NCBI GenBank assembly: GCA_905372605.1
Contig: CAJPPQ010000002.1
Coordinates: 1 to 29,435 of the forward strand
Direction of reading: 5' to 3'
Length of the DNA stretch: 29,435 bases
Source of the DNA: Porphyromonadaceae bacterium
Lineage (GTDB): Bacteria; Bacteroidota; Bacteroidia; Bacteroidales; Paludibacteraceae
The notes under the pieces: model-generated
Seen by the model: the letters and a program-made list of their open reading frames with translations, nothing else
Database searches by the model: none
What the model was told of the DNA's origin: nothing
Shown here: positions 8,101 through 16,196 of the stretch, piece by piece
Layout: every line of letters starts with the position of its first letter
Numbering within the stretch: the stretch's first letter is position 1
Translations under genes and position numbers: made by a program

Positions 8101-11100
8101 TCTGATGGCTCGAGAAGACTCTCCAATTGATTGTATCCGGCGAATCTTCGAAGTTGCTCACTATGGCAGGAGGTATATTTTCTGCCGGTATATTGAGCAA
8201 GGTTCGAGTCTCTGCTCTTTCCCACTTCGAATCCACTGTTGTACCGCCGCTTTGGCAATTGCTCTTTATAAATATCGTATAATCGGTATTGGGAGCAAGA
8301 GCGCCGAAGACTACGCTATTGCTCGTAACGGTCTGCGTTTGCAATACGGTATCGCTTGGCTGTGGTTTATTGATTATTCCCTTATATATCTTCACGTCAT
8401 ACGACGTAGCCGAACCTGTCCAAGTGGCATTTACCGACGAGTGTGAGTTGTTGAATTTGACATCTTCTACTACTTTGCACATCAGTATCTGACACGAACT
8501 GAGCAGGCTGAATTTATGTTCTTCCAAAGTGTCTTTATTGGCAGTAGAGCTGAATATGATGACGCCATCCTTGTATACTTCGAACGATATATCCTTCGTA
8601 TTAGACTTCTTGGAGAACGAAAATTCGTAGTCGTCGGGGCAGAGACTCACCCGTGTCGTATCCGTAAACGAATTAGGTATATTGCTGGCATAGGTTATCT
8701 TCTCTATTATCTTTTCACCTTGCTTTATATAAAGTTTCGACGAAGTTCCCCAACTTACACCCTTACTACTTTTCTTCACCACCTTAAATTGGCACTTCTG
8801 GCTCAGCGAGCAGTCTGTCTTGAACGTATGCTTATCGTACGGGAACCAAGCACTGAACGTATTGTTGTCGCATACTTTGCGTATATAATAATAGTATGTG
8901 GTACCCGGCTGCAGATTATTTACCGTCTTTTTATTGCCTTTTACATTCTGGTTGTAGGCTATCTCCGATGGAGATAGTGTCGCCAACTGACTCATATTGC
9001 TACTAATATCTTTGGTAGTAACTACCAGATTCCACGTCTGGTCTACCACATAAGGCGACTTCCATCGTATATCTACCTTATCGGTAGTAACTCCGCTATG
9101 TAGCAGAGAGTCGGGGCTCATACACATATCTGCCTCAGTTACTTTTACCGAGTCGACACCTACCGTACCTGTGCCGTTGATGTCGCCTTGAGCCATGAAG
9201 GCGATATACTTTCCGGAAGCAGGAATACCTGTCAAAGCCAGAGTATAGTCTCTACCTTGCGGGCTTGCAAAGAACGAAGCGAGCGGTGCTGCTATAGAGG
9301 GGTCGCTATTGCTCCTCGACACCATAAGCATTACTTTTTTAGTAGCATCTCCGATAAGTCTGAACTTCACTTGCAACTTATCGACAGACTTATTGAACCC
9401 GGGAAGAAATGCAAATACTTTCGTATTCTCTTTGTCTTCTTCGTAGTAAGTACTCATCGATATATACTTATTGGTAGTCAAAGCTCCGGGCACATTAGTT
9501 ATTATGGGGTCGTATTTACCCGCGTTATCGGCTTCTTCGACGCTTACGAGCGATGTCCAGCAAGGAGGCAGTATCCCGCTCGGTAGAATATCGAAATTGT
9601 TACTGTATGGCAGATCTATCGGGTCGCACGTTGTGGCGAAAACAATAGGAACTACATTGAACAGCGAGTGGTTGTCGCCACCGCAGTTGGCTCTTACATA
9701 TACATAATATGTAGTACCGGGAGCAAAACTTCCGGCCGCATTCAAAAACGTATCGACAATATTGGTATCGTTGATAGTAGTAGCAGCTTGGTATTCGGGA
9801 TTTATGGGAGTAGTAGATACTTTGACGTCGTAGTTTTTGGCTCCTTTCGTCGACCTCCAATAAATATATGCTCCGTTTTTAGCTATATTTTTCACCCATA
9901 TACCGCTTACCATAGAGCAGTCGCGAATATCGTAAAATTCTATCTCATCTACGGCAGCAGGTGGTTGTTCGCCATAGTAATAATTATTTACCCATCTGAA
10001 TGCCAGATAATAAATACCCGAGTTAGGCGATATGAACGTAGTATCTCTAAGTTGCCAAGTGTCTGTTCCTGCCAAGTATCGAGAGCCATTAAGGTCTATC
10101 CAGTCTGTCGAAGGCGATGCCGAAGCATCCGCTAAACCACCTTTATATTTTTGGGGTACCAAATATACTCTCATATAGTCATCGTAAGAATTACCATAGG
10201 AACTTTTCTCACCTTTTCCTTTCCATTTGAACGACAGTCTATACTTATTGCCCTCTACAAGTCTGAAACTTCTATATGCATACGATTCTGAACTGGTATT
10301 TATTGTATAGTGATACTTTTTTGTCGCCGGATTATCTGTAACATATAGAGCGTATTCGCCTCGAGCGACTGCCTGCGGATCGGCACCGATAATCCACTTA
10401 TTCGTTGGGGAAGTTTTTGAACCTATTTTCCAGTTGGTATTGTCTGCGCTTACCTCGAAACTCGTAGTGAACGGGAATGGCGTAACAGGCAGATAAGAGT
10501 ATATCTTCGTATCCTCACCCGGACTGCATTTCGTTTTTATCTTGAAGTAGTAGGGCTGTTCGGAAGCGACATTTATACCCGTTGCGTGAAACTCGGGAGT
10601 AGTTACAGTTACGGGAGTAGAGAGGCTTCCCGTATTTGTACCCCACGATACTTCCCACGAAGTAGCATTTGCTCCTTTTGCCCACTTAACGATAGCCGTC
10701 GTACCGTTGAGGTCGACATCGATATCGAACGGAGCGGCACAGTCTACCATCTTAATCGATACACTATCGACAGCAGCAGCTCCGGTAATAGTACCGCTTG
10801 TGTTATTGTTTTTCCAGAAGAATATCACCTTATAACGTCCGCTTTTTTTGACGGCAAAAGTACCTACAAAGTCCTTCCAGTTGTTGGTACTCTGATTGTC
10901 GAAGATATAATCTCTATTGTTTAACTTGTCGTTTACTACTCTTATCCATTGTTGAGGCGGAGTATTGTTGTCTTCGGTCATACCATTCGGATTACCTGCT
11001 TCTATTACTCCTTCGTGAATCTCGTCGGAGACTACAAATACGTTCATCACGTCTTTTTTGTCTTCGCCGAACGATTTGTATTTGAATTTTAGGCCATACA

Positions 11101-13864
11101 CTTCATTCTTGTCGAACACGAATGTCTTATAAGCATATACATACGAAGTGGGGTTGGGAGTACTGCTATTGGTATATTCTCGCTTGGAGTTATTGTTTGA
11201 GATATACATACTCTTCGTACCATCGTATTTATCGTTCGTACCGACAATCCATTTATTCCTTTGATCTCCGTTTTCGAAATGCCAAGTAATGGTACCTTCA
11301 AACGAGTCTTCGAAAGGCAGATTTGACAATATCTGTCGGGTTTGGAATTTTTTCGTCAGCGCATACGATGTATTACGTACTGCCTTGCAATTGGATACTA
11401 TATATAATATATATTCATTATTGGCATTAAGTCCTGTGATTTGATACGTGGTGGTATTATTTACTACGATAGGAGGCTTGCCCGTAGTATCGGGGGCAGA
11501 CGCCGGTAGTACCCACAGATACCATTGTGTGGCTCCTCCCACAGGACCGGCTTTCCAAGTTACGGTTGCTTTATCTTCCGTTACATCTTTTATTTTCAGG
11601 TCTTCTACCGTAGAGCAGGTCATTTCGCGTACGTCCAAATCGTCTATTGCTATCGGTGGATTGTTGTCGATGGCAGAACTCTTGTTTTGCCAACATAATA
11701 CGAGCGAGTAAATACCTGTGGTTTTTATCTCTGCACCTGCCACGAAGCGTGTCCACACCTCATTTCCAGCCAAAGGTTCGTCCGACAGTTTTATCCATGA
11801 ATCGTCGGGGGCTACCCCTGCGGTAGGCTGTTTGGGATTGCCTTGGTGCACTAAGTATACGGATACGAATGCATCGTTGACACTACCCTTGCCTTTCCAT
11901 AAGAATGTAACCTCTACTCTCTTATTTGCCACAAGATTGAAGTTCTTAGATGCGTATACGGTCGATGTGTTTGCCGGATTATATTTATAATCGCTGTTGT
12001 TGTTAGATATATACAGCGATCTACTACCGCTCCTTTTTTCCTTATTGCCCTTAACCCATTTATTTGTTTGCGAGCCGTTTATCATTATCCAACGTTTTGG
12101 TTCCGAATTATCTTCGAACCCATCAGTATACGGCAAATTCTCAGGAGCCTGAGGAGTAGTAAATTCGATAGGTCCTATCCACGTACTATTGCAAGCATTC
12201 TGTATATAAGCATAATACTTCTGATGGCTTGCCAGATTTGTAACCGAGCCGCTTGTACCCTGTACGTTTATTGTAGATTTCTGTGGAGCCATGTGTCCCG
12301 GATCAGAAGTAGCTGTATGATATAGATGTATATTGAAAGCATTGGTAGGAAACAGGGCTTCCCAAGAGAAATAGGCAGTAAGAACGGAGCCTTGGCTGGT
12401 AATATTGACCAACTTTCCATTCGTAGGAGGCACACAATTGGGGATTTTCTCCAATACATAGTCGTCAATATAGAATGTATTTGGTGTGTTGCCATCGTGT
12501 GGGTCTACTTTGAAAGCGATATACTTACCGTTATTAACATTGTTTATCAAATAAACGACCTGCTTCTGCCATACATTTTCGCTTTGGATGGTTATGGCTT
12601 TGATTTCCTCGAAAGTATTCATATCGTCGGGATTAGTCATTACACCGACTCTGAGTATACTACCCGCTTTTTCGGACTTAGCCCAGAAATTGACTTGATA
12701 CGCTTTTATACTCGGCACGTCGTACCCTTTCGATATGGCATATACTGCTACATATCGAGGGCTTGCAAACGAAGCATTGTTTTCATAATATCCCGATAAT
12801 TTTAGAGACTTAGAGCCCGAATGAGCTCCACCTGCAGCTATTACAGGCAGATATTCGTTAGCCATTAGCACTTTACCTTCCCAGTCGCCCGTTACGTCGC
12901 GTAATCTAAGCCAGCAATGCGGAAAATAATTGACAGGGTAATTCTCGAAACCTTCTACTTTTGCACTTACGCTATCGGCAGGAGTAGGATTACATCTCGT
13001 ACGGAATGTCATAGTCGACCAATTGCTTACGTCGCCGTTGCCGCAATCTGCTTTGACGTAACAGTAGTAGACCGTATTAGGAGTCAGGCTTATACCGGCA
13101 GGCGACGTGTAAAATACAGAGAGTCCGTTGGTAGTATTACCGTCGAAAACATTGGCTGTAGTATGGTCGAGGTTCGGAGTAGCAATAGGTACCGAAGATA
13201 TTTTCAACGAATATTGTTGAGTATACTCGCTACCTATCCAACTGATTATAGCCGAAGTATTTTTTACATCCATAGTAGAAAATTTCACAGGAGCAAAACA
13301 AGTCCTTTCGGTAAATATTCTTATACTATCGAGTGCTATACCTTTACCGTTGGCATAGCAGTACTCAAAAGCAATCTGAATACTTTCGGGGTCGGTAGTA
13401 ATATACTGCCGCAACTGCAACCGTATTTTCTGCCATCCGTTGATACCTTGGTGATAAGCTCTGATAGGAGTCCACTTGTTGTCACCTCCGGGTATACGAT
13501 AATATACTTTTAGCGTATCTCTGATACCTGCATTGAACCGTTGCGAAGCTACATAAAAAGACAAGAACGGATCTCGATAGCTCGTAAAATTATTTATTAC
13601 CGGAGTTATTAGTTTCACCGGTTGCTGGTAGGTAGCCGAGAAGAGTTTTGCCATACGCCTACCCTCAAAAGGTTTGACCGTACCTACGCCTACCGAGTCT
13701 ACACTCCAAAAGGTAGTAGTAGCAATACCGTCTTGAGTCCATCCGTTAGTAGTAAGGTCTCCCGACTCGAAGCCTTCGAAAAAAGCTTGCTGCTGAGAAG
13801 ATACTACTATTGCCGTCATAGAAAACAACAACGACAGAAATACCTTGCATAGAAAGTTTTTCAT
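5114..13864 (-). CDS. Giant multidomain surface protein (choice-of-anchor-J/MAM-like and Fn3 repeats) with T9SS sorting domain
   Basis: 2,916 residues. A signal peptide (about 1-23) is followed by about nine alternating pairs of domains. The MAM-like/choice-of-anchor-J (cleaved-adhesin-like) units are near 27-190, 295-475, 577-750, 845-1040, 1125-1310, 1411-1580, 1893-2080, 2178-2367 and 2461-2655. Each shows a GFE/FED start, NKW.xG, SMYISN and a closing FFWKNN...PPAAIDN strand. Fn3-like units follow each of the first eight, plus one more near 1791-1890; most open with a Cys-Pro-like turn and contain a second Cys (for example RANCGG), suggesting one disulphide per unit. A different domain occupies about 1690-1790. 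Residues 2658-2840 hold CQG...CDST repeats seen in Bacteroidetes surface proteins. The C-terminal 75 residues (NPINAGEKLTI ... GVYIVRITTGRGEIIHGKVVVK-type ending) match the type A T9SS sorting domain. Exported by Sec then T9SS; adhesin role inferred from gingipain-type cleaved adhesins. No catalytic domain seen. Confidence 0.9.
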   Translation of the reverse strand: MKNFLCKVFLSLLFSMTAIVVSSQQQAFFEGFESGDLTTNGWTQDGIATTTFWSVDSVGVGTVKPFEGRRMAKLFSATYQQPVKLITPVINNFTSYRDPFLSFYVASQRFNAGIRDTLKVYYRIPGGDNKWTPIRAYHQGINGWQKIRLQLRQYITTDPESIQIAFEYCYANGKGIALDSIRIFTERTCFAPVKFSTMDVKNTSAIISWIGSEYTQQYSLKISSVPIATPNLDHTTANVFDGNTTNGLSVFYTSPAGISLTPNTVYYCYVKADCGNGDVSNWSTMTFRTRCNPTPADSVSAKVEGFENYPVNYFPHCWLRLRDVTGDWEGKVLMANEYLPVIAAGGAHSGSKSLKLSGYYENNASFASPRYVAVYAISKGYDVPSIKAYQVNFWAKSEKAGSILRVGVMTNPDDMNTFEEIKAITIQSENVWQKQVVYLINNVNNGKYIAFKVDPHDGNTPNTFYIDDYVLEKIPNCVPPTNGKLVNITSQGSVLTAYFSWEALFPTNAFNIHLYHTATSDPGHMAPQKSTINVQGTSGSVTNLASHQKYYAYIQNACNSTWIGPIEFTTPQAPENLPYTDGFEDNSEPKRWIMINGSQTNKWVKGNKEKRSGSRSLYISNNNSDYKYNPANTSTVYASKNFNLVANKRVEVTFLWKGKGSVNDAFVSVYLVHQGNPKQPTAGVAPDDSWIKLSDEPLAGNEVWTRFVAGAEIKTTGIYSLVLCWQNKSSAIDNNPPIAIDDLDVREMTCSTVEDLKIKDVTEDKATVTWKAGPVGGATQWYLWVLPASAPDTTGKPPIVVNNTTTYQITGLNANNEYILYIVSNCKAVRNTSYALTKKFQTRQILSNLPFEDSFEGTITWHFENGDQRNKWIVGTNDKYDGTKSMYISNNNSKREYTNSSTPNPTSYVYAYKTFVFDKNEVYGLKFKYKSFGEDKKDVMNVFVVSDEIHEGVIEAGNPNGMTEDNNTPPQQWIRVVNDKLNNRDYIFDNQSTNNWKDFVGTFAVKKSGRYKVIFFWKNNNTSGTITGAAAVDSVSIKMVDCAAPFDIDVDLNGTTAIVKWAKGANATSWEVSWGTNTGSLSTPVTVTTPEFHATGINVASEQPYYFKIKTKCSPGEDTKIYSYLPVTPFPFTTSFEVSADNTNWKIGSKTSPTNKWIIGADPQAVARGEYALYVTDNPATKKYHYTINTSSESYAYRSFRLVEGNKYRLSFKWKGKGEKSSYGNSYDDYMRVYLVPQKYKGGLADASASPSTDWIDLNGSRYLAGTDTWQLRDTTFISPNSGIYYLAFRWVNNYYYGEQPPAAVDEIEFYDIRDCSMVSGIWVKNIAKNGAYIYWRSTKGAKNYDVKVSTTPINPEYQAATTINDTNIVDTFLNAAGSFAPGTTYYVYVRANCGGDNHSLFNVVPIVFATTCDPIDLPYSNNFDILPSGILPPCWTSLVSVEEADNAGKYDPIITNVPGALTTNKYISMSTYYEEDKENTKVFAFLPGFNKSVDKLQVKFRLIGDATKKVMLMVSRSNSDPSIAAPLASFFASPQGRDYTLALTGIPASGKYIAFMAQGDINGTGTVGVDSVKVTEADMCMSPDSLLHSGVTTDKVDIRWKSPYVVDQTWNLVVTTKDISSNMSQLATLSPSEIAYNQNVKGNKKTVNNLQPGTTYYYYIRKVCDNNTFSAWFPYDKHTFKTDCSLSQKCQFKVVKKSSKGVSWGTSSKLYIKQGEKIIEKITYASNIPNSFTDTTRVSLCPDDYEFSFSKKSNTKDISFEVYKDGVIIFSSTANKDTLEEHKFSLLSSCQILMCKVVEDVKFNNSHSSVNATWTGSATSYDVKIYKGIINKPQPSDTVLQTQTVTSNSVVFGALAPNTDYTIFIKSNCQSGGTTVDSKWERAETRTLLNIPAENIPPAIVSNFEDSPDTINWRVFSSHQTANKWVRGTATNNGAGTKSLYISNDGASNNYNLQITSYSYATRYVNLTGGKDYHLAFDWKCEGQANYDVLNVFLIPAKDTRISIGNPYGMQDGNNVAPEDWISCTGPLSGNNTWKNLDTIISVGNTGKYFLAFFWKNNSSAGTQPPAAIDNVNFFEEVCPQVQNMATSNITTTSATISWTGMADSYDVKVYLNSNAIDPNTSTPLMQSAGQTGLSYNMTGLTPNRRYAVYVRSTCVVGGNTHRSMWRKHVFSTDFVTGSLPINTGFENATDNLEWVTTSSNGTENSWAFGTATAHSGSKSMYVSKDEGATNTYMGNQTSYIYAFRPFTFKEVSEYKIKYNWKGKGQTNYDLGRVCLVPENYKSSLMEGSDNGMANFQNGLPSGWIDLGKNDSLDNLLSGMTTWDTVSRNFVVPADGVYYLTFFWKNNAYSTENPPVAIDNVSLDSVPCSRPRKLTYNTSPTTAKFKWKGNALKYHVILKDLTDPANPIIVDQRDVTGDTMVYTGLTPVNKYVFTINSVCNAAGTIKSDETTISFLAINSVDSLPINATFEDIADNKLWKFVNSTGDNKWKIGSAEKQNGSNGMYISNTATGTANIYATNSTSWSYAYRKVTLYKDEAYAYSFSWKSKGEKNWDYMRAFVIPTSDDISKTSIAGDKVSSIKMIKNTPTDWIDLNTKPDSALCNKTEWNTIDSSGLRVTQDGDYYLTFFWKNDAAGGDQPPAAVDNFVFSTVQTEEFSDTVCQGAEYNEHHFNLTSEEVQNIGHNIFRTVYKNPTTGQITNIKLNLYIMPGASSSVNRSVCQGDTIHFYGSPIYTSRLIADSVYDYHYYTVASNYCDSTITMKLLVYPKYNKLVDTTVNNCDLPLTINGKLFYRNYPKGTWEARREGKTIHNCDSNVVYVVHIDGPCTDLSVVAGKNIVLVPNPINAGEKLTIRGEFTDEEFAGLKVEVITSAGEVVNEARPTQMPAEIGGFEARGVYIVRITTGRGEIIHGKVVVK

Positions 13865-13974
13865 AACACTTATTTTTTATTAGTTAAAAACATTCGTTTA
13901 ATACATTATATTCAATTCATTATATATCGAAAAAGACTATTCCAAATATTGCAATAAATAGATATAGTCAGGGG

Positions 13975-13982
13975 CAAAGGTA
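13975..13982 (-). promoter_or_regulatory. -7 box for the giant gene
   Basis: The minus strand reads TACCTTTG, an exact TAnnTTTG match, about 111 nt before the ATG. It overlaps the outer bases of the 33-bp palindrome, so a protein bound there could control it. There is no clear TTTG at -33 because that position lies within the palindrome's A/T runs. Confidence 0.5.
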
Positions 13983-14012
13983 TAAAACTTTTTTTGAAAA
14001 AAAGTTTTATAC
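13980..14012. repeat. 33-bp palindrome with 16-bp perfect arms
   Basis: GTATAAAACTTTTTTT (13980-13995), a central G, then the exact reverse complement (13997-14012). Symmetry partly continues outside the arms: reading outward, one side gives TACCTTTG and the other TACGTATG. It is a candidate operator or cruciform for divergent control. It lacks a T tail outside the stem, so a terminator is less likely. Confidence 0.85.
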
Positions 14013-14142
14013 GTATGAAAAAATCATCGTCTCTATCATGTTTTAACATTAATTAATACAGATAAGGGCTATTTGTAAGCCGTCGGAGTATAAAGAGAAG
14101 ACTCGATAAAGAATATTTTTACCGATAGCGACAAAAAAGTAT

Positions 14143-14150
14143 TAACTTTG
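14143..14150 (+). promoter_or_regulatory. -7 box for the glycosyltransferase operon
   Basis: TAACTTTG matches TAnnTTTG exactly, 31 nt before the ATG at 14182, giving a predicted leader of about 25 nt. The expected -33 position holds TTTTTACCG, only a partial match. Confidence 0.5.
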
Positions 14151-14181
14151 CCATCGTTTATAACTAAGATATAAATATATA

Positions 14182-15279
14182 ATGAAAAAAATGCTCGTTG
14201 ACCTGTCGGCTCTCGAAGATATTTACCAAGGGATGGGCAATATTGCCCTGAACTACGGCAAACATTTCAGAGAAACATACCGTAGAGCAACCGCCGAGTA
14301 CGACCTTACGTTGCTGGTGCCAAAAGAGTATTTCGGGCAGTTTGGCGACGAAGTCAAATACCTTTCGTCGTCGAATTGGCTGAGGCGGCATTGTCGATAC
14401 TTTTTCCCAAAATTCGATATCTGGCGCAATCTACACCATACGTCGAGATTCAAACCTTCCGACAAATCGACTATATATATATATACCATTCACGACTTCA
14501 ACTGCCTGATGCTCGAATACGAAGGGACACAGAAAAAGGTAAACCAAAGCTACCGACGTATGATGAGGCACTTTACTAAAGCCGACGTAGTGGTAGCAAT
14601 ATCCAATTTCGTCGCCTCGCAACTTGGGCAGTTCCTCGATTTGCGTGGCAAACAGGTAAAGATGATTTACAACGGAGTAGAAAAAATTACCAATGACACT
14701 GCCACAAAACCCTGCGGCATCGACGAGACGAAAAAAAATTTTTTCCTTTCTGTAAGTGCTTTTCGACAGAGCAAAAACTTCCATCTCCTGCTCGATATGA
14801 TGAAGCTTATGCCCGACAAAAGTCTATATCTCGTGGGCAACAACGACACCGAATACGGCAGAATGCTTCGGCAACGTATCGATGATGAGGCAATCGACAA
14901 CGTACACCTTACAGGCAAGGTCTCGGATGCGGAGAAGGTTTGGTTATATGCCAATTGTGAGGCATTCCTATTCCCGTCGTCGTTCGAGGGATTCGGGCTG
15001 CCCGTAATCGAGGCGATGCAGTTCGGCAAACCCGTGTTTTCGTCGTCGCAGACCAGCCTTGCAGAGATTGGTGGCAAGTATGCCTATTTTTGGGATAAAC
15101 TCGAACCTGCGGCAATGAAACGGCTCATCGACGAAAAGTTGCTCGAGTTCTATGCCAACCCACAATATGCCGTCGAAGAGAAGAAATATGCCGATACGTT
15201 CTCGTACAAAAATCATTTCGAGGCGTACGACAATCTTTATACTACGATATTAAATAAAAAGTATATTTATGAAAAATAA
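14182..15279 (+). CDS. GT-B glycosyltransferase, GT4 type
   Basis: 365 residues with two Rossmann halves. The N-terminal acceptor half (about 1-185) includes IYIYTIHDFN and the VVVAISNFVASQL helix. The C-terminal nucleotide-sugar half begins at FFLSVSAFRQSKNFHLLLDMM and contains VHLTGKVSDAEKVWLYANC and FLFPSSFEGFGLPVIEAM. The last carries the E-x7-E motif (Glu269 and Glu277) of retaining GT4 enzymes. Cytoplasmic or membrane-peripheral; it would transfer a sugar from an activated donor to LPS, capsule or glycan precursors, but donor and acceptor cannot be told. Its 3' end overlaps the next glycosyltransferase by 11 nt, so the two are surely co-translated. The start is the ATG after the TAACTTTG box. 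Confidence 0.9.
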   Translation: MKKMLVDLSALEDIYQGMGNIALNYGKHFRETYRRATAEYDLTLLVPKEYFGQFGDEVKYLSSSNWLRRHCRYFFPKFDIWRNLHHTSRFKPSDKSTIYIYTIHDFNCLMLEYEGTQKKVNQSYRRMMRHFTKADVVVAISNFVASQLGQFLDLRGKQVKMIYNGVEKITNDTATKPCGIDETKKNFFLSVSAFRQSKNFHLLLDMMKLMPDKSLYLVGNNDTEYGRMLRQRIDDEAIDNVHLTGKVSDAEKVWLYANCEAFLFPSSFEGFGLPVIEAMQFGKPVFSSSQTSLAEIGGKYAYFWDKLEPAAMKRLIDEKLLEFYANPQYAVEEKKYADTFSYKNHFEAYDNLYTTILNKKYIYEK

Positions 15280-16093
15280 TTTGGTTTCTGTAATCGTACC
15301 CGTTTACAACGGCGAGAAATACGTCGCCACCTGTCTGGAAAATTTACTTAACCAGACATATAATAACCTTGAAATCATCGTTGTAGATGATGGTTCTACG
15401 GACAAATCTGCCGAATTGGCCGCACGCTATCCCGTAAGAATAATCTCACACGAACATAACAAAGGACTATCCGCCGCCCGCAACACCGGTATCGACAATG
15501 CCACAGGCGACTTCATTCATTTTATGGACGTCGACGACCTACTCAATACCGACTTTTATAAAAAAATGGTAGAAGCTATCGTGGTTACGGATGCCGATAT
15601 AGCGTGTAGTAGCGTCATACACGAGCAGGCGAGGTACAAGACACAACTTTTCCATAAACGGAAAGTCTACACTTCGACCAAAGATAAACTAACGGCTACA
15701 TACGTGGGTAAATGGGGTTACGTGTGGCGATATCTCTACCGACTCGATTTTTTACGTAAGCACAATATGAGGTTCGAGGTAGGGCGCTTCATAGAAGACT
15801 TGTCGTTTTCGTTGCCGTCGTTGTATATGGCCAATAAGATAGTTACCGTACCGGGAGCGGAATATCTGTATGTATTTGCCGAAAATTCGATACTAAACAA
15901 GCCAGACCCCGAGCATCAGGCCAGACTGAAAGCCGACGCAAAACATGCCAAAAATCATATACTGAACTTTGCCCGCAAGCACGGTTTCAAGATACCCGGT
16001 GTGAATACAGGTGTCTGTCGCTATGGGTTACGTAAGGCTTGGGTATTATTGTTCCGCAACAATATAACAAAATTTTCAGAGACGAAGCAATAA
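15269..16093 (+). CDS. GT-A glycosyltransferase, family 2
   Basis: 274 residues. The canonical GT2 N-terminus VSVIVPVYNGEKYVATCL leads to IIVVDDGSTDKS, then GLSAARNTGI and the metal-binding D-x-D as FMDVDDLL (about residues 85-91). RFIEDLSFSLPSL (about 172-184) fits the ED acceptor-side motif. The C-terminal third is basic and may be membrane-associated. Inverting transfer of a sugar from a nucleotide donor is expected. The ATG at 15269 lies inside the end of the GT4 gene, implying translational coupling and a shared glycan product. Specificity is not readable. No terminator is seen before the next gene, which starts 103 nt later. Confidence 0.9.
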   Translation: MKNNLVSVIVPVYNGEKYVATCLENLLNQTYNNLEIIVVDDGSTDKSAELAARYPVRIISHEHNKGLSAARNTGIDNATGDFIHFMDVDDLLNTDFYKKMVEAIVVTDADIACSSVIHEQARYKTQLFHKRKVYTSTKDKLTATYVGKWGYVWRYLYRLDFLRKHNMRFEVGRFIEDLSFSLPSLYMANKIVTVPGAEYLYVFAENSILNKPDPEHQARLKADAKHAKNHILNFARKHGFKIPGVNTGVCRYGLRKAWVLLFRNNITKFSETKQ

Positions 16094-16196
16094 AGAACAA
16101 TATTATATCGTTTTTTCATATGTATATCATTTTGTAAATATGCAACAAATTACTATTTTTACCGTCAAGTATTACAAATTTTAAAATAATTTTCTT

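Larger units (their letters stand above)
13865..14181. other. Divergent intergenic region between the giant gene and the glycosyltransferases
   Basis: 317 bases, AT-rich, no gene. It contains a 33-bp palindrome (13980-14012), a minus-strand -7 box at 13975-13982 and a plus-strand -7 box at 14143-14150, each listed separately. No tRNA, terminator or repeat array was seen in the remainder. Confidence 0.7.

Noticed and set aside
6626..8446. Long plus-strand ORFs antisense to the giant gene
   Set aside because: They follow the opposite-strand codon pattern of the repeated domains, show no recognisable domains and have no promoter.
13980..14012. Rho-independent terminator
   Set aside because: The stem is almost all A/T, would have a one-base loop, has no T run outside the stem and lies upstream of both flanking genes rather than after one.
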